From positions 2,976,001-3,040,000 of the forward strand of contig NZ_CP039292.1 in NCBI RefSeq assembly GCF_004798665.1: 64,000 nt of DNA, in the 5' to 3' direction. Both the position numbers and the translations under genes were made by a program. The notes under the pieces are model-generated. The model was not told the origin of the DNA, searched no databases, and saw only the letters and a list, made by a program, of their open reading frames with translations. The stretch comes from Actinomyces procaprae (lineage in GTDB: Bacteria > Actinomycetota > Actinomycetes > Actinomycetales > Actinomycetaceae). Shown piece by piece: positions 52,129 to 60,801 of the stretch. The first letter of the stretch is position 1, and each line of letters opens with the position of its first letter.

Positions 52129-52231
52129 GGCTCCGGCTGCGGGTAGTACTCCCCAGGCGGCGCCATTGCCGCATGATGAGGTCGGCGCCAATACTGAAGG
52201 GAAACTGATTCCCACTGTTCAGGAGACCACT

Positions 52232-52642
52232 TTGGCTGCCAACCAGACCCAGCAGATCACTCCCCGTTCCAAGTACTTCGGCCTCATGCTCTTCCTGGCA
52301 TGCGTCTTCGGGGTTATCGCGGCCTTCGGCATGTACGCATGGATCTCCAGCCAAGTGACCCACCCGACACGCATCCGGGTGATGGTCCTGATGATCCCCT
52401 TCATCGTCATGCTGTACGCCGTCAAGTACATCGACAAGCAGATCCTCGCCAAGCACCCGCACCTGGTTGGGGCGAGGTACCGCCAGCTGCTCGCCGCGCA
52501 GCTCGGGCACGACCCGATCACCGGCGCCCCGCAGACGCCGTACTACGAGTCCGGACCGGCCAGTGCGCCGACCGGAGCGCAGGGCTACGGCCAGATGCCC
52601 GCATACGGCGGCACCGCCCACAACCGCCCGACGGCGCAGTAG
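52232..52642 (+). CDS. Small membrane protein, paralogue of the preceding gene
   Basis: This is a 136-aa protein with the same plan as its neighbour: two membrane segments (GLMLFLACVFGVIAAFGMYA and VMVLMIPFIVMLYAVKYI), the motif AAQLGHDPITGAP and a Tyr/Gly/Pro tail (GYGQMPAYGG). The start is TTG at 52232, inferred from the match of its upstream CAGGAG-N6 context to that of the paralogue. The open frame runs upstream into the preceding gene without an alternative start. The two probably arose by tandem duplication. Confidence 0.7.
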   Translation: MAANQTQQITPRSKYFGLMLFLACVFGVIAAFGMYAWISSQVTHPTRIRVMVLMIPFIVMLYAVKYIDKQILAKHPHLVGARYRQLLAAQLGHDPITGAPQTPYYESGPASAPTGAQGYGQMPAYGGTAHNRPTAQ

Positions 52643-52679
52643 GACGACAACGCCCCGAGTTCGTGTCGGTGCCGCTCGG

Positions 52680-52685
52680 TAGCCT
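52680..52685 (+). promoter_or_regulatory. -10 box for a leaderless radA transcript
   Basis: TAGCCT fits TANNNT and ends 6 bases before the radA ATG at 52692, which has no Shine-Dalgarno. Confidence 0.45.
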
Positions 52686-52691
52686 GCGCCC

Positions 52692-54110
52692 ATGACCACC
52701 ACAAAGTCAGTCAGGGCGCGCACCTCCTACGTATGCACCGAATGCGGCTGGACCAGCCCCAAGTGGCTCGGGCAGTGCCGCGAGTGCCGCGCCTGGGGCA
52801 CGCTGGAGGAGTTCGTTGAGGCAGCCCCGGGCGGCACCTCATCGGGCGGCCCGGCCGTGGCCGCTGCGGCGATTCGTCCCGCCGTCGCCGCCCGCCCCAT
52901 CGCAGAGGTCAGTGCCGAGGAGGCCCGGGCCCGTCCCACCGGGATGGGCGAGCTGGACCGGGTACTGGGAGGCGGCGTCGTCCCCGGGGCGGTCGTGCTG
53001 CTGGCGGGAGAGCCCGGCGTCGGCAAGTCGACGCTGCTACTGGACGTCGCCGCCAAGGCGGCCGCGGCCTCCCGTGCGCGCGGCCAGGGCCCGGTGCTGT
53101 ACGTGACCGGGGAGGAGTCGGCCAGCCAGGTACGGCTGCGCGCCGAACGCATCGGCGCCATTGATCCGGCGCTGCTGCTGGCCGCCGAGACCGAGCTCGG
53201 GGCACTCCTGGGGCATGTGCAGGACGCCTCCCCGTCCCTGCTGATCGTCGACTCGATCCAGACGGTCGCCTCCGCACAGGTCGAGGGCGGGGCGGGCGGC
53301 GTCACCCAGGTGCGCGCCGTGGCGAGCGCGCTCATCCAGGTGGCCAAGGAGCGCGCCATCCCTGTGCTGCTGGTGGGGCATGTGACCAAGGACGGCGGCA
53401 TCGCGGGGCCGCGCGTACTGGAGCACCTGGTGGACGTCGTCTGTCAGTTCGAGGGGGACCGCCACGCCCGGCTGCGGCTGCTGCGAGCGGTGAAGAACCG
53501 CTATGGTCCCACGGACGAGGTCGGCTGCTTCGACCTGGGCGAGCGGGGCATCGTCGGCCTGGCGGACCCGTCCGGCCTGTTCCTGTCGGCGGCGCGCAGT
53601 GAGGTGCCGGGCACGTGCGCCACGGTGACGCTCGAGGGCCGCCGCCCCATGCCGGTGGAGATCCAGGCGCTGGTGGCCGGGACTGCCGCAGGCTCGCCGC
53701 GCCGCACCACCTCCGGGGTGGATCATTCCCGGGTGGCGATGTCCCTGGCGGTGCTGGCGGCACGGTTGCGGCTGGACACGTCCAGCACCGACGTCTATGT
53801 CTCAACCGTGGGCGGTGCGCGGGCGGTCGAGCCGGCCACGGACCTGGCGGTGGCGATCGCCGTCGTCTCCGCCGCGCAGAACCTACCCACTCCTCCCGGG
53901 TTGGTGGCCTTCGGGGAGGTGGGGCTGACCGGGGAGGTACGGGCAACCGTCGGCGTGCAGCGGCGGCTGGCGGAGGCGGCGCGTCTCGGCTTCGACCGGG
54001 CTATCGTGCCATTGGCGGGATCGGAGGAGCTGCGGGCCGTCGACGGCGTACGCGTGCTGCCCGTGGCCCACCTCAGTGAAGCCGTCGGAGCGGCCCTGCC
54101 GCGCGGCTGA
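52692..54110 (+). CDS. radA: DNA repair protein RadA
   Basis: This RecA-related ATPase drives branch migration during recombinational repair. The 472-aa protein has the N-terminal zinc finger (Cys15, Cys18, Cys29, Cys32), Walker A GEPGVGKST near residue 106, the RadA-specific KNRYGPTDE motif and a C-terminal Lon-protease-like domain (TPPGLVAFGEVGLTGEVR). It is followed by disA, as in many actinobacteria and Firmicutes. Confidence 0.97.
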   Translation: MTTTKSVRARTSYVCTECGWTSPKWLGQCRECRAWGTLEEFVEAAPGGTSSGGPAVAAAAIRPAVAARPIAEVSAEEARARPTGMGELDRVLGGGVVPGAVVLLAGEPGVGKSTLLLDVAAKAAAASRARGQGPVLYVTGEESASQVRLRAERIGAIDPALLLAAETELGALLGHVQDASPSLLIVDSIQTVASAQVEGGAGGVTQVRAVASALIQVAKERAIPVLLVGHVTKDGGIAGPRVLEHLVDVVCQFEGDRHARLRLLRAVKNRYGPTDEVGCFDLGERGIVGLADPSGLFLSAARSEVPGTCATVTLEGRRPMPVEIQALVAGTAAGSPRRTTSGVDHSRVAMSLAVLAARLRLDTSSTDVYVSTVGGARAVEPATDLAVAIAVVSAAQNLPTPPGLVAFGEVGLTGEVRATVGVQRRLAEAARLGFDRAIVPLAGSEELRAVDGVRVLPVAHLSEAVGAALPRG

Positions 54111-54201
54111 GCACCCGCCGGGCACAGCCGAGTACCGCGACAGCGGCCGACGGCGCTGCCCGCCGCGACCTGTTTCACGGCGTCGGACCGTGCCGTGCGG
54201 T

Positions 54202-54207
54202 TAGCAT
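54202..54207 (+). promoter_or_regulatory. Candidate -10 box upstream of disA
   Basis: TAGCAT lies 62 bases before the disA ATG, which has AGGAGAG at normal spacing, so disA can be transcribed from its own promoter with a short leader. Confidence 0.35.
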
Positions 54208-54269
54208 GATGCGGCACCGGTCCGTCGCCCCGCCAGTGGGCGCACCAGGACCACCCCCAGGAGAGACCC

Positions 54270-55340
54270 ATGACCGATACCCCCGCCAACCTGCTGCGTG
54301 AGACCCTCGCGCTCGTCGCCCCCGGCACCGTCCTGCGTGACGGTCTGGAGCGCATTCTGCGGGGGCGCACCGGGGCGATCATCGTGCTCGGCTTCGACGA
54401 GACGGTCGAGGCGATCTCCTCAGGAGGCTTCCGGCTGGACGTCGAGCTGACCGCCGCCCAGCTGCGCGAACTGGCCAAGATGGACGGCGCCGTGATCGTG
54501 GACCGGGCCAACAACCGCATCCGCCGCGCCAATGTGCAGCTACTGCCCAACGCCTCCATCGAGACGGCCGAGGCGGGCATGCGCCACCGCACCGCCGAAC
54601 GCGTCGCCCGCCAGACCGGCCACCCGGTGATCTCCGTAAGCCAGTCGATGCGGATCATCTCCCTGTACGTGGACGGGCGCCGCCACGTGATCGAGCCGAG
54701 CGAGGCCATCCTGGCGCGCGCGAACCAGGCGCTGGCTGCCCTGGAACGGTACAAGGCGCGCCTGGACAAGATCTCCGGAGGCCTGGACGCCCTGGAGATC
54801 GAGGACCTGGTCACCGTTCGCGACGTCACCGCCGTACTCCAGCTACTGGAGATGGTCAGCCGCATCGCCTCAGACATCGACGGCTACGTCGTCGAGCTCG
54901 GCACCGACGGGCGGCTGCTCGCGCTGCAGGTGGAGGAGCTGACCCGCGGACTGATGGCGGAACGGGACTTCCTCCTCGCCGACTACCTGCCGCAAGGACT
55001 CGAAACCGCCACCGTGGACGCCCGGCTGAAGTGGGTGGGTTCCCCCGCCCTGCTGGACCTGGCCATGGTCGCCCGGTCAATGGGGCTCGGCGGCGCCGAC
55101 GGGCAGGACCTGGACGCCTCCGCATCCCCCCGCGGGCTGCGGATTCTCGCCAAGATCCCGCGCCTGCCACTGGTCACGGCGCGAGCCGTGGTCGACGACT
55201 GCGGCTCCCTGCAAGCCATCCTGGGCGCAACTGTCGAGGAGCTGCAAGCCATCAACGGCGTCAGCGCCCGCCAGGCCCGCACCCTGCGCGACGGCCTGTC
55301 ACGCCTGGCCGAGGTCTCCATCGCCGACCGCTACGCGTGA
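54270..55340 (+). CDS. disA: Diadenylate cyclase DisA (DNA integrity scanning)
   Basis: This 356-aa enzyme makes the second messenger c-di-AMP from two ATP and scans DNA for branched structures. The DAC domain catalytic motifs are DGA at 72-74 and RHRT at 105-108. A helical linker and a C-terminal helix-hairpin-helix domain (LQAINGVSARQARTLRDGL) follow. The octamer interacts with RadA in other bacteria, consistent with the gene order. Confidence 0.97.
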   Translation: MTDTPANLLRETLALVAPGTVLRDGLERILRGRTGAIIVLGFDETVEAISSGGFRLDVELTAAQLRELAKMDGAVIVDRANNRIRRANVQLLPNASIETAEAGMRHRTAERVARQTGHPVISVSQSMRIISLYVDGRRHVIEPSEAILARANQALAALERYKARLDKISGGLDALEIEDLVTVRDVTAVLQLLEMVSRIASDIDGYVVELGTDGRLLALQVEELTRGLMAERDFLLADYLPQGLETATVDARLKWVGSPALLDLAMVARSMGLGGADGQDLDASASPRGLRILAKIPRLPLVTARAVVDDCGSLQAILGATVEELQAINGVSARQARTLRDGLSRLAEVSIADRYA

Positions 55341-55414
55341 CCTCAGCGCCGCCCATAACCGGCCCGCACGGAGAACCGGCCCGCACGGCCGGGCTTGGGC
55401 GACAGCGCCGCCGC

Positions 55415-56644
55415 CTACTCGATCACGAACACGCGATCCTCGGTGAGGTCTGCACCATCCAGTTGGATGCGCACACGGTAAGTACCCGCCGTGGCAACAT
55501 CACCGGAGGCGGCAGACGTAGCCGTCTCCTCGGCGGACGCACCCTCCGCCCCCTCATCCGCCTCTGCGGCGGAGGGGTCCCCACTCGGCTCCTCAGTCGG
55601 CTCCGCGGCCGTCGGCGAAGCCGTGGCCGCCTCAGTCGCAGTGGCCGAGGCACTTGCCGCGGCAGTGGCTGCGGGCGCACAGTGCGATGAGGCGACATTG
55701 CCGTCCCAAATCAGGGTGGCGGCAGCCGCGTCCCCGGAGGCCACGAGCAGGCGGCGGCTGGTGGGAGTGAAGGGGCATGCCGTCGACTCCCAGACCGTCT
55801 GGTTCCCGGATGTGATGACGGCACCGATGTGCTCGCCGCCCAGGTCCAGCAGGCAGGCCTCGGAACCGGTGTTGTTCACGGTGACATTCAGTGTCACGCC
55901 ACTGCCGCTGGCCACGGACTCGGGTGAGGTGAAGGTGACGTCCAGGTCCTCGGCCTTGCAGTCGCCGGGGTTGGGGTAGGTGGTGGCCGTCTGCGCGGCC
56001 GCCTGATCATCCTGCGCGCGGATCGTGTTGCGCACCCACATCGCGGCCGACAGGATCCCGCCGGACACCCCGGCGAGCAGGGCGACGCCGAGCACCAGTA
56101 CCAGCAGGCGGCGCAGCCCGTAGCGCGGCCGCCGAGGCGGCGCCGGACGACGCCCGCCAGTCCGCCCGCGCCCACTCGTCTGAGCGCGTCCCGCCGAGGA
56201 GGAGCTTGTGCGCCCCGCCCCGGCCCTGCCCCCGCGAGCGCCTGGCCCGCCCGCCGAGCGGCCGACGCCGGAGCGCGACGCCGAGCGGGCGGCCTGGCTG
56301 CGGCCCTGCCGACCCGGCCGGCTGCCGGGGCGGCCGTCCTGGGTGGTGACGGTCCGCTGTGCGCGGGCCCTGCCGCGGGGCGTCTGCCGCGAGCTCGCCC
56401 GGACGGGGCCCGAGCCGACGGCGCCGCTCCTCGAAGCTCCCGAAGTGCTGCCGCCCGATCTGGCCGGTCCGGCACCGGTGGGCTTGGTCCCGCCGCCCGA
56501 CGACGGCGTCCGCCGGGTGCCGCTGGAACGTCCCGACTGAGCACGGCCGCCCGCGTTACGGCCTGCGCTACGGCCCGAATTACGACCCGTATTGCGACCG
56601 CGTGCACCGCGGGAGCCCCCGCCCGTGTTCCGTCCCTGCGCCAT
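55415..56644 (-). CDS. Membrane-anchored protein with Arg/Gly/Ser-rich cytoplasmic region
   Basis: This is a 409-aa protein I cannot assign to a family. Residues 1-170 are low-complexity Arg/Gly/Ser/Ala (GRNTGRNSGRSAGRNAG), followed by one membrane helix (LRRLLVLVLGVALLAGVSGG), and an exported domain of about 200 residues with four Cys (GDCKAEDLDVTFTSPESV, VNNTGSEACLLDLGGEHIG) that looks like a beta-sandwich. An acidic Ala/Ser/Thr insertion lies before the final strand (YRVRIQLDGADLTEDRVFVIE). A TACAGT box 7 bases before the ATG suggests a leaderless mRNA. The basic region may bind nucleic acid or the membrane surface. Confidence 0.75.
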   Translation of the reverse strand: MAQGRNTGGGSRGARGRNTGRNSGRSAGRNAGGRAQSGRSSGTRRTPSSGGGTKPTGAGPARSGGSTSGASRSGAVGSGPVRASSRQTPRGRARAQRTVTTQDGRPGSRPGRQGRSQAARSASRSGVGRSAGGPGARGGRAGAGRTSSSSAGRAQTSGRGRTGGRRPAPPRRPRYGLRRLLVLVLGVALLAGVSGGILSAAMWVRNTIRAQDDQAAAQTATTYPNPGDCKAEDLDVTFTSPESVASGSGVTLNVTVNNTGSEACLLDLGGEHIGAVITSGNQTVWESTACPFTPTSRRLLVASGDAAAATLIWDGNVASSHCAPAATAAASASATATEAATASPTAAEPTEEPSGDPSAAEADEGAEGASAEETATSAASGDVATAGTYRVRIQLDGADLTEDRVFVIE

Positions 56645-56773
56645 GGGTCCGACTGTACCGGCGCCCGGCCCGCACCCCGGTCAGCGCCCCGCCCGGCACC
56701 GCCTACCGGCGTCCCGCACCCGCTTATCGATCAGCTGTCGGGTGCACGCCGGGGGATCGGGAGGCTGCCGTCC

Positions 56774-57487
56774 TCAATCGTCCAGTTCCAGCAGCATGCG
56801 GGTGTTGCCCAGCGTGTTGGGCTTGGCGCGAGCCAGGTCGAGGAACTCCGCGACTCCGTCGTCATGGCTGCGCAGCATCTCCACGAAGATGTCGGTCCCC
56901 ACGGGAGTGCCCTGAATCTCCTTGAAGCCGTGCGCGGCGAAGAAGTCCACCTCGAAGGTCAGGCAGAACACGCGCCGCAGCCCCAGGGTGCGGGCACGGT
57001 CGAGCAGGTTGCTCAGGATCGCGTGGCCGACGCCGTGGTGCAGGTGGTCGCGACGCACCGCCAGGGTGCGCACCTCGGCGATGTCGTCCCACATGACGTG
57101 CAGCGCGCCGCAGCCGATCAGGCCGGATTCCTCCGCCCCCTCGAGCCGCCCCGCGCCCTCCGCCACGGTGAACTCCTGAATGTCCTCGAAGTAGTTGATC
57201 AGGTCCTTCCCGATCAGGATGCGTCGCTCCGCGTACGGGCGCACGAGCTCGGCGATGGCGCGCGCGTCGGCGGGGCGCGCCGGCCGCAGCACGGTGCGGA
57301 ACGCGGCGTCCTGGAAGCGGTCGGGCAGGCGGCCGCCGTCGTCGCTCGCGGACACGGCGAGCGGCGGCGTCGCCGCGGGGCGCGCCGACCCCGCAGCCGA
57401 CCCGCCCACCGGGGCCTGAGTCGTCGCTCCGGCCTCCGCCCCCGGCTCAGCGCTGCCGGTGCTGTCCGTGTTGCGCATGCTGCCCAT
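56774..57487 (-). CDS. argA: Amino-acid N-acetyltransferase, ArgA-like GNAT
   Basis: This is a GNAT protein of 237 aa. Its core (residues about 60-235) matches the short actinobacterial N-acetylglutamate synthases that start arginine synthesis: the acetyl-CoA loop is HHGVGHAILSNLL and CLTFEVDFFAAHGF is a family-like segment. An N-terminal extension of about 55 low-complexity residues is unusual. I use the ATG at 57487, with GGAGAAG upstream, so the gene overlaps the end of the SorC-type regulator gene by 41 bases and is probably co-transcribed with it. Specificity for glutamate is inferred. Confidence 0.7.
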   Translation of the reverse strand: MGSMRNTDSTGSAEPGAEAGATTQAPVGGSAAGSARPAATPPLAVSASDDGGRLPDRFQDAAFRTVLRPARPADARAIAELVRPYAERRILIGKDLINYFEDIQEFTVAEGAGRLEGAEESGLIGCGALHVMWDDIAEVRTLAVRRDHLHHGVGHAILSNLLDRARTLGLRRVFCLTFEVDFFAAHGFKEIQGTPVGTDIFVEMLRSHDDGVAEFLDLARAKPNTLGNTRMLLELDD

Positions 57488-58475
57488 ATTCGCGCTTCTC
57501 CTTCCGTGCTGCCAGCGCCAGCACCGCGCGGGCGGTCGCGTCATCCACCACCAGGTTGGTGGCCACGCGCGCCCGCAGCGCCGCCAGCAGGGCACGCGCC
57601 TTGCCGACACCCGCCACAACGCACAGTCTGCGAGGAATCCGGGACAACTGTGCGGGAGTCGGGCCGGTGGCCCGCCCATTGAGGGAGACATCACGCCAGG
57701 TACCGTCCTGGCGCAGCATGACGGTGCACACGTCGCCGACGACGCCGTCGCGCCGCAGCAGCTCCCGGTCCTTCTCAGTCAGGTGGCCGCCGCTGTAGAC
57801 CTGGCTGGGCAGCGCCGCCGCCGGGTCAAGCGACCCGACGCCGAAGACCGCCAGACTCGCCCGGTCCGCCAGCGCCAGCACGCGCCGAACCGAGCGCTCG
57901 GACCACATGGCCTCGCGGGTGGCGGCATGGTCGAAGAAGGCCGGGACGGGGAATGCCACCGCCCGCGCCCCGAGCCGCTCAGCGAAGTCGGCCAGCACCT
58001 CCCCCACATTCGGCCCGTCGCCCTCAGGCGCGGTCGCGCCATTGAGCTGCACCACCGTCAGCCCCGGCACGCGCCTGCGGGGCAGGGCCGCACAGACCTC
58101 CGACATGGTGGTGCCCCAGGCAGTGCCCAGCACCCCGTTCTCCGGGGCGAGCGCCACCAGTTCCTCGGCCGCCACGGCGGCGACCTGCTCGAGCCGGTGA
58201 ATCTCAGTGGTTCCCTCACGCACCGGCACGATGCGCGCCGCTATGTTGAAGTTGTCCCGCAGCGCCGCCTCCAGGGTGCCCGCGCCCCCGGGAGCAGTCA
58301 GGGTGATGCGCACAATGCCGTCGGCCCGTGCGCGAGCGAGCAGCCGGGAGACCGTCGAGCGTGAAACACCCAGGTGGCGGGCGATCACGTCCATGGTCTC
58401 CCCCTGCACGTAGTACATCGAGGCCGCCTCGTAGCACCGGCCGAGCGGAATCGTGTTGCCGGTCCCCTCCGTCAT
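57447..58475 (-). CDS. SorC-family regulator, probably of glycerol 3-phosphate genes
   Basis: This is a 342-aa protein with an N-terminal HTH (MDVIARHLGVSRSTVSRLLA) and a SorC-type sugar-phosphate sensor domain (VLGTAWGTTMSEV, LAVFGVGSLDP). It diverges from glpD with palindromic sites between them, so glycerol 3-phosphate or a derivative is the likely effector. The C-terminus ends in a His/Gln-rich tail (YGQHAQHGQHRQR) encoded within the overlap with the acetyltransferase gene. Confidence 0.85.
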   Translation of the reverse strand: MTEGTGNTIPLGRCYEAASMYYVQGETMDVIARHLGVSRSTVSRLLARARADGIVRITLTAPGGAGTLEAALRDNFNIAARIVPVREGTTEIHRLEQVAAVAAEELVALAPENGVLGTAWGTTMSEVCAALPRRRVPGLTVVQLNGATAPEGDGPNVGEVLADFAERLGARAVAFPVPAFFDHAATREAMWSERSVRRVLALADRASLAVFGVGSLDPAAALPSQVYSGGHLTEKDRELLRRDGVVGDVCTVMLRQDGTWRDVSLNGRATGPTPAQLSRIPRRLCVVAGVGKARALLAALRARVATNLVVDDATARAVLALAARKEKREYGQHAQHGQHRQR

Positions 58476-58499
58476 CCACTCCCCCTGTCACCCAAGGAA

Positions 58500-58587
58500 C
58501 TGCACGTTCGTGCAGAATCATTGCCCATTATCGCATGGAGCGGTGATGCTGGGAGCACGGCCGCCTACGAAGCGTAGGCAATACTTT
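58500..58587. promoter_or_regulatory. glpD promoter with two palindromic operator candidates
   Basis: CTGCACG-TT-CGTGCAG (58500-58515) is a perfect 7-bp inverted repeat close to the regulator start. GCCTACG-AAG-CGTAGGC (58563-58579) lies directly before TACTTT (58582-58587), a good -10 box for glpD. The second palindrome overlaps where RNA polymerase would bind, so repression is the natural reading. Confidence 0.6.
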
Positions 58588-58611
58588 CTATCCGCCTTAT
58601 AGGAGGCTTCC

Positions 58612-60345
58612 ATGCGCAACACCGCCCTCACCGCAGCCCAGCGTCAAGACGCCCTGGAGGCCATGTCCAGCGGAGAGGGCCTGGACGTGCTCGTCGTCGG
58701 CGGGGGCGTGACGGGCGCCGGCATCGCCCTGGACGCCGCCGCCCGCGGGCTGCGCACCGGCATCGTAGAGATGGGTGACTGGGCCTCGGGGACATCGTCC
58801 TGGTCCTCCAAGCTCGTCCACGGCGGCCTGCGCTACCTCTACCAGCTGGACTTCGCGCTGGTGCACGAGGCCCTGACCGAGCGCGGCCGCCTGCTGACCA
58901 CCACGGCGCCGCACCTGGTCAAGGCCCAGCCGTTCCTGTGGCCGCTCAAGCACCACTACGAGCGCTCCTACTCCGCCGTCGGAGTGGGCATGTACGACGC
59001 CCTGGCCATCGCGGGAGCCCGCGGGCACCAGACGGTCCCGGTGCAGAAGCACCTGGGCCGCAGAGGCACCCGCGCCCTGGCCCCCGCCCTGAACCCGGAC
59101 AAGCTGGTCGGGGCGATCCGCTTCTACGACGCCCGCGTCGACGACTCCCGGCTGGTCATCGACCTGGTGCGCACCGCCGTCGGCCTGGGGGCACACGCCG
59201 CCGGCCGCACCAAGGTGACCGGCTTCCTCAAGGACGACCACGGCGCCGTCATCGGCGCGGCCGTCACCGATCTGGAGACCGGCCAGTCCCGCAGCATCCG
59301 CGCCGCCCGCACCATCAACGCCACCGGAGTGTGGACCGAGGCCACCCAGGACCTGGCCACCGACGCCGGCGGGCTGAAGGTGCTCGCCTCCAAGGGCATC
59401 CACATCGTGGTCCCCAAGGAGGCCATCGACGCCGAGACCGGCATCTTCCTGCGCACCGAGAAGTCCGTGCTGTTCATCATCCCCTGGCAGCGGTACTGGG
59501 TCATCGGCACCACCGACACCCCCTGGACCGAGGACGTCGCCAAGCCTGTGGCTACCGCCGCCGACGTCGACTACGTGCTCGACCACGCCAACGAGGTGCT
59601 CTCCCGCCCGCTTACGCGCGCGGACATCATCGGCGTCTACGCCGGCCTGCGCCCGCTGCTGCAGCCGCAGCTGCGGCCCGGCGCCCAGGCCGCCAGCACG
59701 AAGGTCTCCCGCGAGCACACGGTCACCCGGGTGGCCCCCGGGCTGACGGCGATCGCCGGCGGCAAGCTGACCACCTACCGGGTCATGGCGGCCGACGCCG
59801 TCGACCACGCCCTCGGCGAGGCCCTGGCCCACGCCCACCCCTGCGCCACCGCCGAGCTGCCGCTGGTCGGCGCCGCCGGCTACCACGAGCTGGCCGCGCG
59901 GGCCGGGGACATCGCCCGCGAGCGCGGCTGGACCCTGGCCCGGGTCACGCACCTGCTGGACCGCTACGGTGACGAGCTGCCCGCACTCCTGGACGCCGTC
60001 GACACCCACGACGCCGTGGCCTCCGACGAACCTGCCTGGGGCGAGCCGCTCCCGGGTGCGCCCGCCTACCTGCGGGCGGAGGTCGCCTGGGCCGTCACCC
60101 ATGAGGGCGCCGCCCACCTCGACGACGTGCTGCTGCGCCGGGTGCGCCTGGACCTGGAGCGCCGCGACCGGGGCCTGGGAGTCGCCGACGAGGTGCTCGC
60201 GGTGATGGCGCCGCTGCTGGACTGGAGTGAGGACCAGGTGGCGGCGGAGAGGGCGGCCTACGCCGAGCGGGTGGAGCAGCTGGCCGCTGCGGAGGCCGAG
60301 TCCACCGATGCGGCCGCCGTCGCCCACGTCAGCCGGGCGGTCTGA
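58612..60345 (+). CDS. glpD: Glycerol-3-phosphate dehydrogenase (FAD)
   Basis: This is a 577-aa membrane-associated flavoenzyme that oxidises sn-glycerol 3-phosphate to dihydroxyacetone phosphate and passes electrons to quinones. The FAD motif VLVVGGGVTGAGIALDAAAR is at residues 24-43, the active-site region SSKLVHGGLRYL follows, and the C-terminal DAO_C domain is complete. The ATG at 58612 has AGGAGG. It is divergent from the SorC regulator and convergent with the glpABC genes, so the cell has both an aerobic-type and an anaerobic-type enzyme. The 3' flank carries a tandem repeat array. Confidence 0.95.
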   Translation: MRNTALTAAQRQDALEAMSSGEGLDVLVVGGGVTGAGIALDAAARGLRTGIVEMGDWASGTSSWSSKLVHGGLRYLYQLDFALVHEALTERGRLLTTTAPHLVKAQPFLWPLKHHYERSYSAVGVGMYDALAIAGARGHQTVPVQKHLGRRGTRALAPALNPDKLVGAIRFYDARVDDSRLVIDLVRTAVGLGAHAAGRTKVTGFLKDDHGAVIGAAVTDLETGQSRSIRAARTINATGVWTEATQDLATDAGGLKVLASKGIHIVVPKEAIDAETGIFLRTEKSVLFIIPWQRYWVIGTTDTPWTEDVAKPVATAADVDYVLDHANEVLSRPLTRADIIGVYAGLRPLLQPQLRPGAQAASTKVSREHTVTRVAPGLTAIAGGKLTTYRVMAADAVDHALGEALAHAHPCATAELPLVGAAGYHELAARAGDIARERGWTLARVTHLLDRYGDELPALLDAVDTHDAVASDEPAWGEPLPGAPAYLRAEVAWAVTHEGAAHLDDVLLRRVRLDLERRDRGLGVADEVLAVMAPLLDWSEDQVAAERAAYAERVEQLAAAEAESTDAAAVAHVSRAV

Positions 60346-60388
60346 GCCCTCCGCACCCCACCCTCCGCACCCCGCCCTCCGCACCCCG

Positions 60389-60542
60389 CCGAGGTCGGTA
60401 GATATAACCACCGAGGTCGGTAGATATAACCACCGAGGTCGGTCGATATAACCACCGAGGTCGGTCGATATAACCACCGAGGTCGGTCGATATAACCACC
60501 GAGGTCGGTCGATACAACCACCGAGGTCGGTCGATACAACCA
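60389..60542. repeat. Tandem repeat array C (7 units, exactly 22 bp)
   Basis: Units start at 60389, 60411, 60433, 60455, 60477, 60499 and 60521. Each is CCGAGGTCGG plus a 12-base AT-rich spacer (TAGATATAACCA, TCGATATAACCA or TCGATACAACCA). A separate 14-bp repeat (CCTCCGCACCCC core, three copies) fills the bases between the glpD stop and this array. Confidence 0.95.
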
Positions 60543-60545
60543 GCT

Positions 60546-60801
60546 TTGATGATCTTGGCCTCCGACCGGCACACCATTAGCGGCTCGTCACGTTTAGGGT
60601 GTGGCGTTCGGATCGGGGCTGCGATGCGGTGGTCGTTGTCGGGCGCGGGAGCTCGTTTTCGGGTCGGCGCCGGGGGTGGACGGTTCGCGTATTTGGTTGA
60701 CGGTTCGCCAGGTAGCAGCGACGATTCGTGCGTCGCCCCCCACGAACCGTCACACCCCGCCCACCGGCACACACCCACAAACCCAAACATCCCCAATAGC
60801 G
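60546..60801. other. Spacer between two facing repeat arrays
   Basis: I find no gene here. GACGGTTCGC occurs twice in direct orientation (about 60687 and 60708), and CGAACCGTC once in inverse orientation (about 60743). The stretch forms the centre of a larger inverted arrangement with array C on the left and array D on the right. Confidence 0.5.

Noticed and set aside
58597..60477. 626-codon open frame antisense to glpD
   Set aside because: It mirrors glpD exactly, has Gly/Val/Gln-rich low complexity and no family motif.
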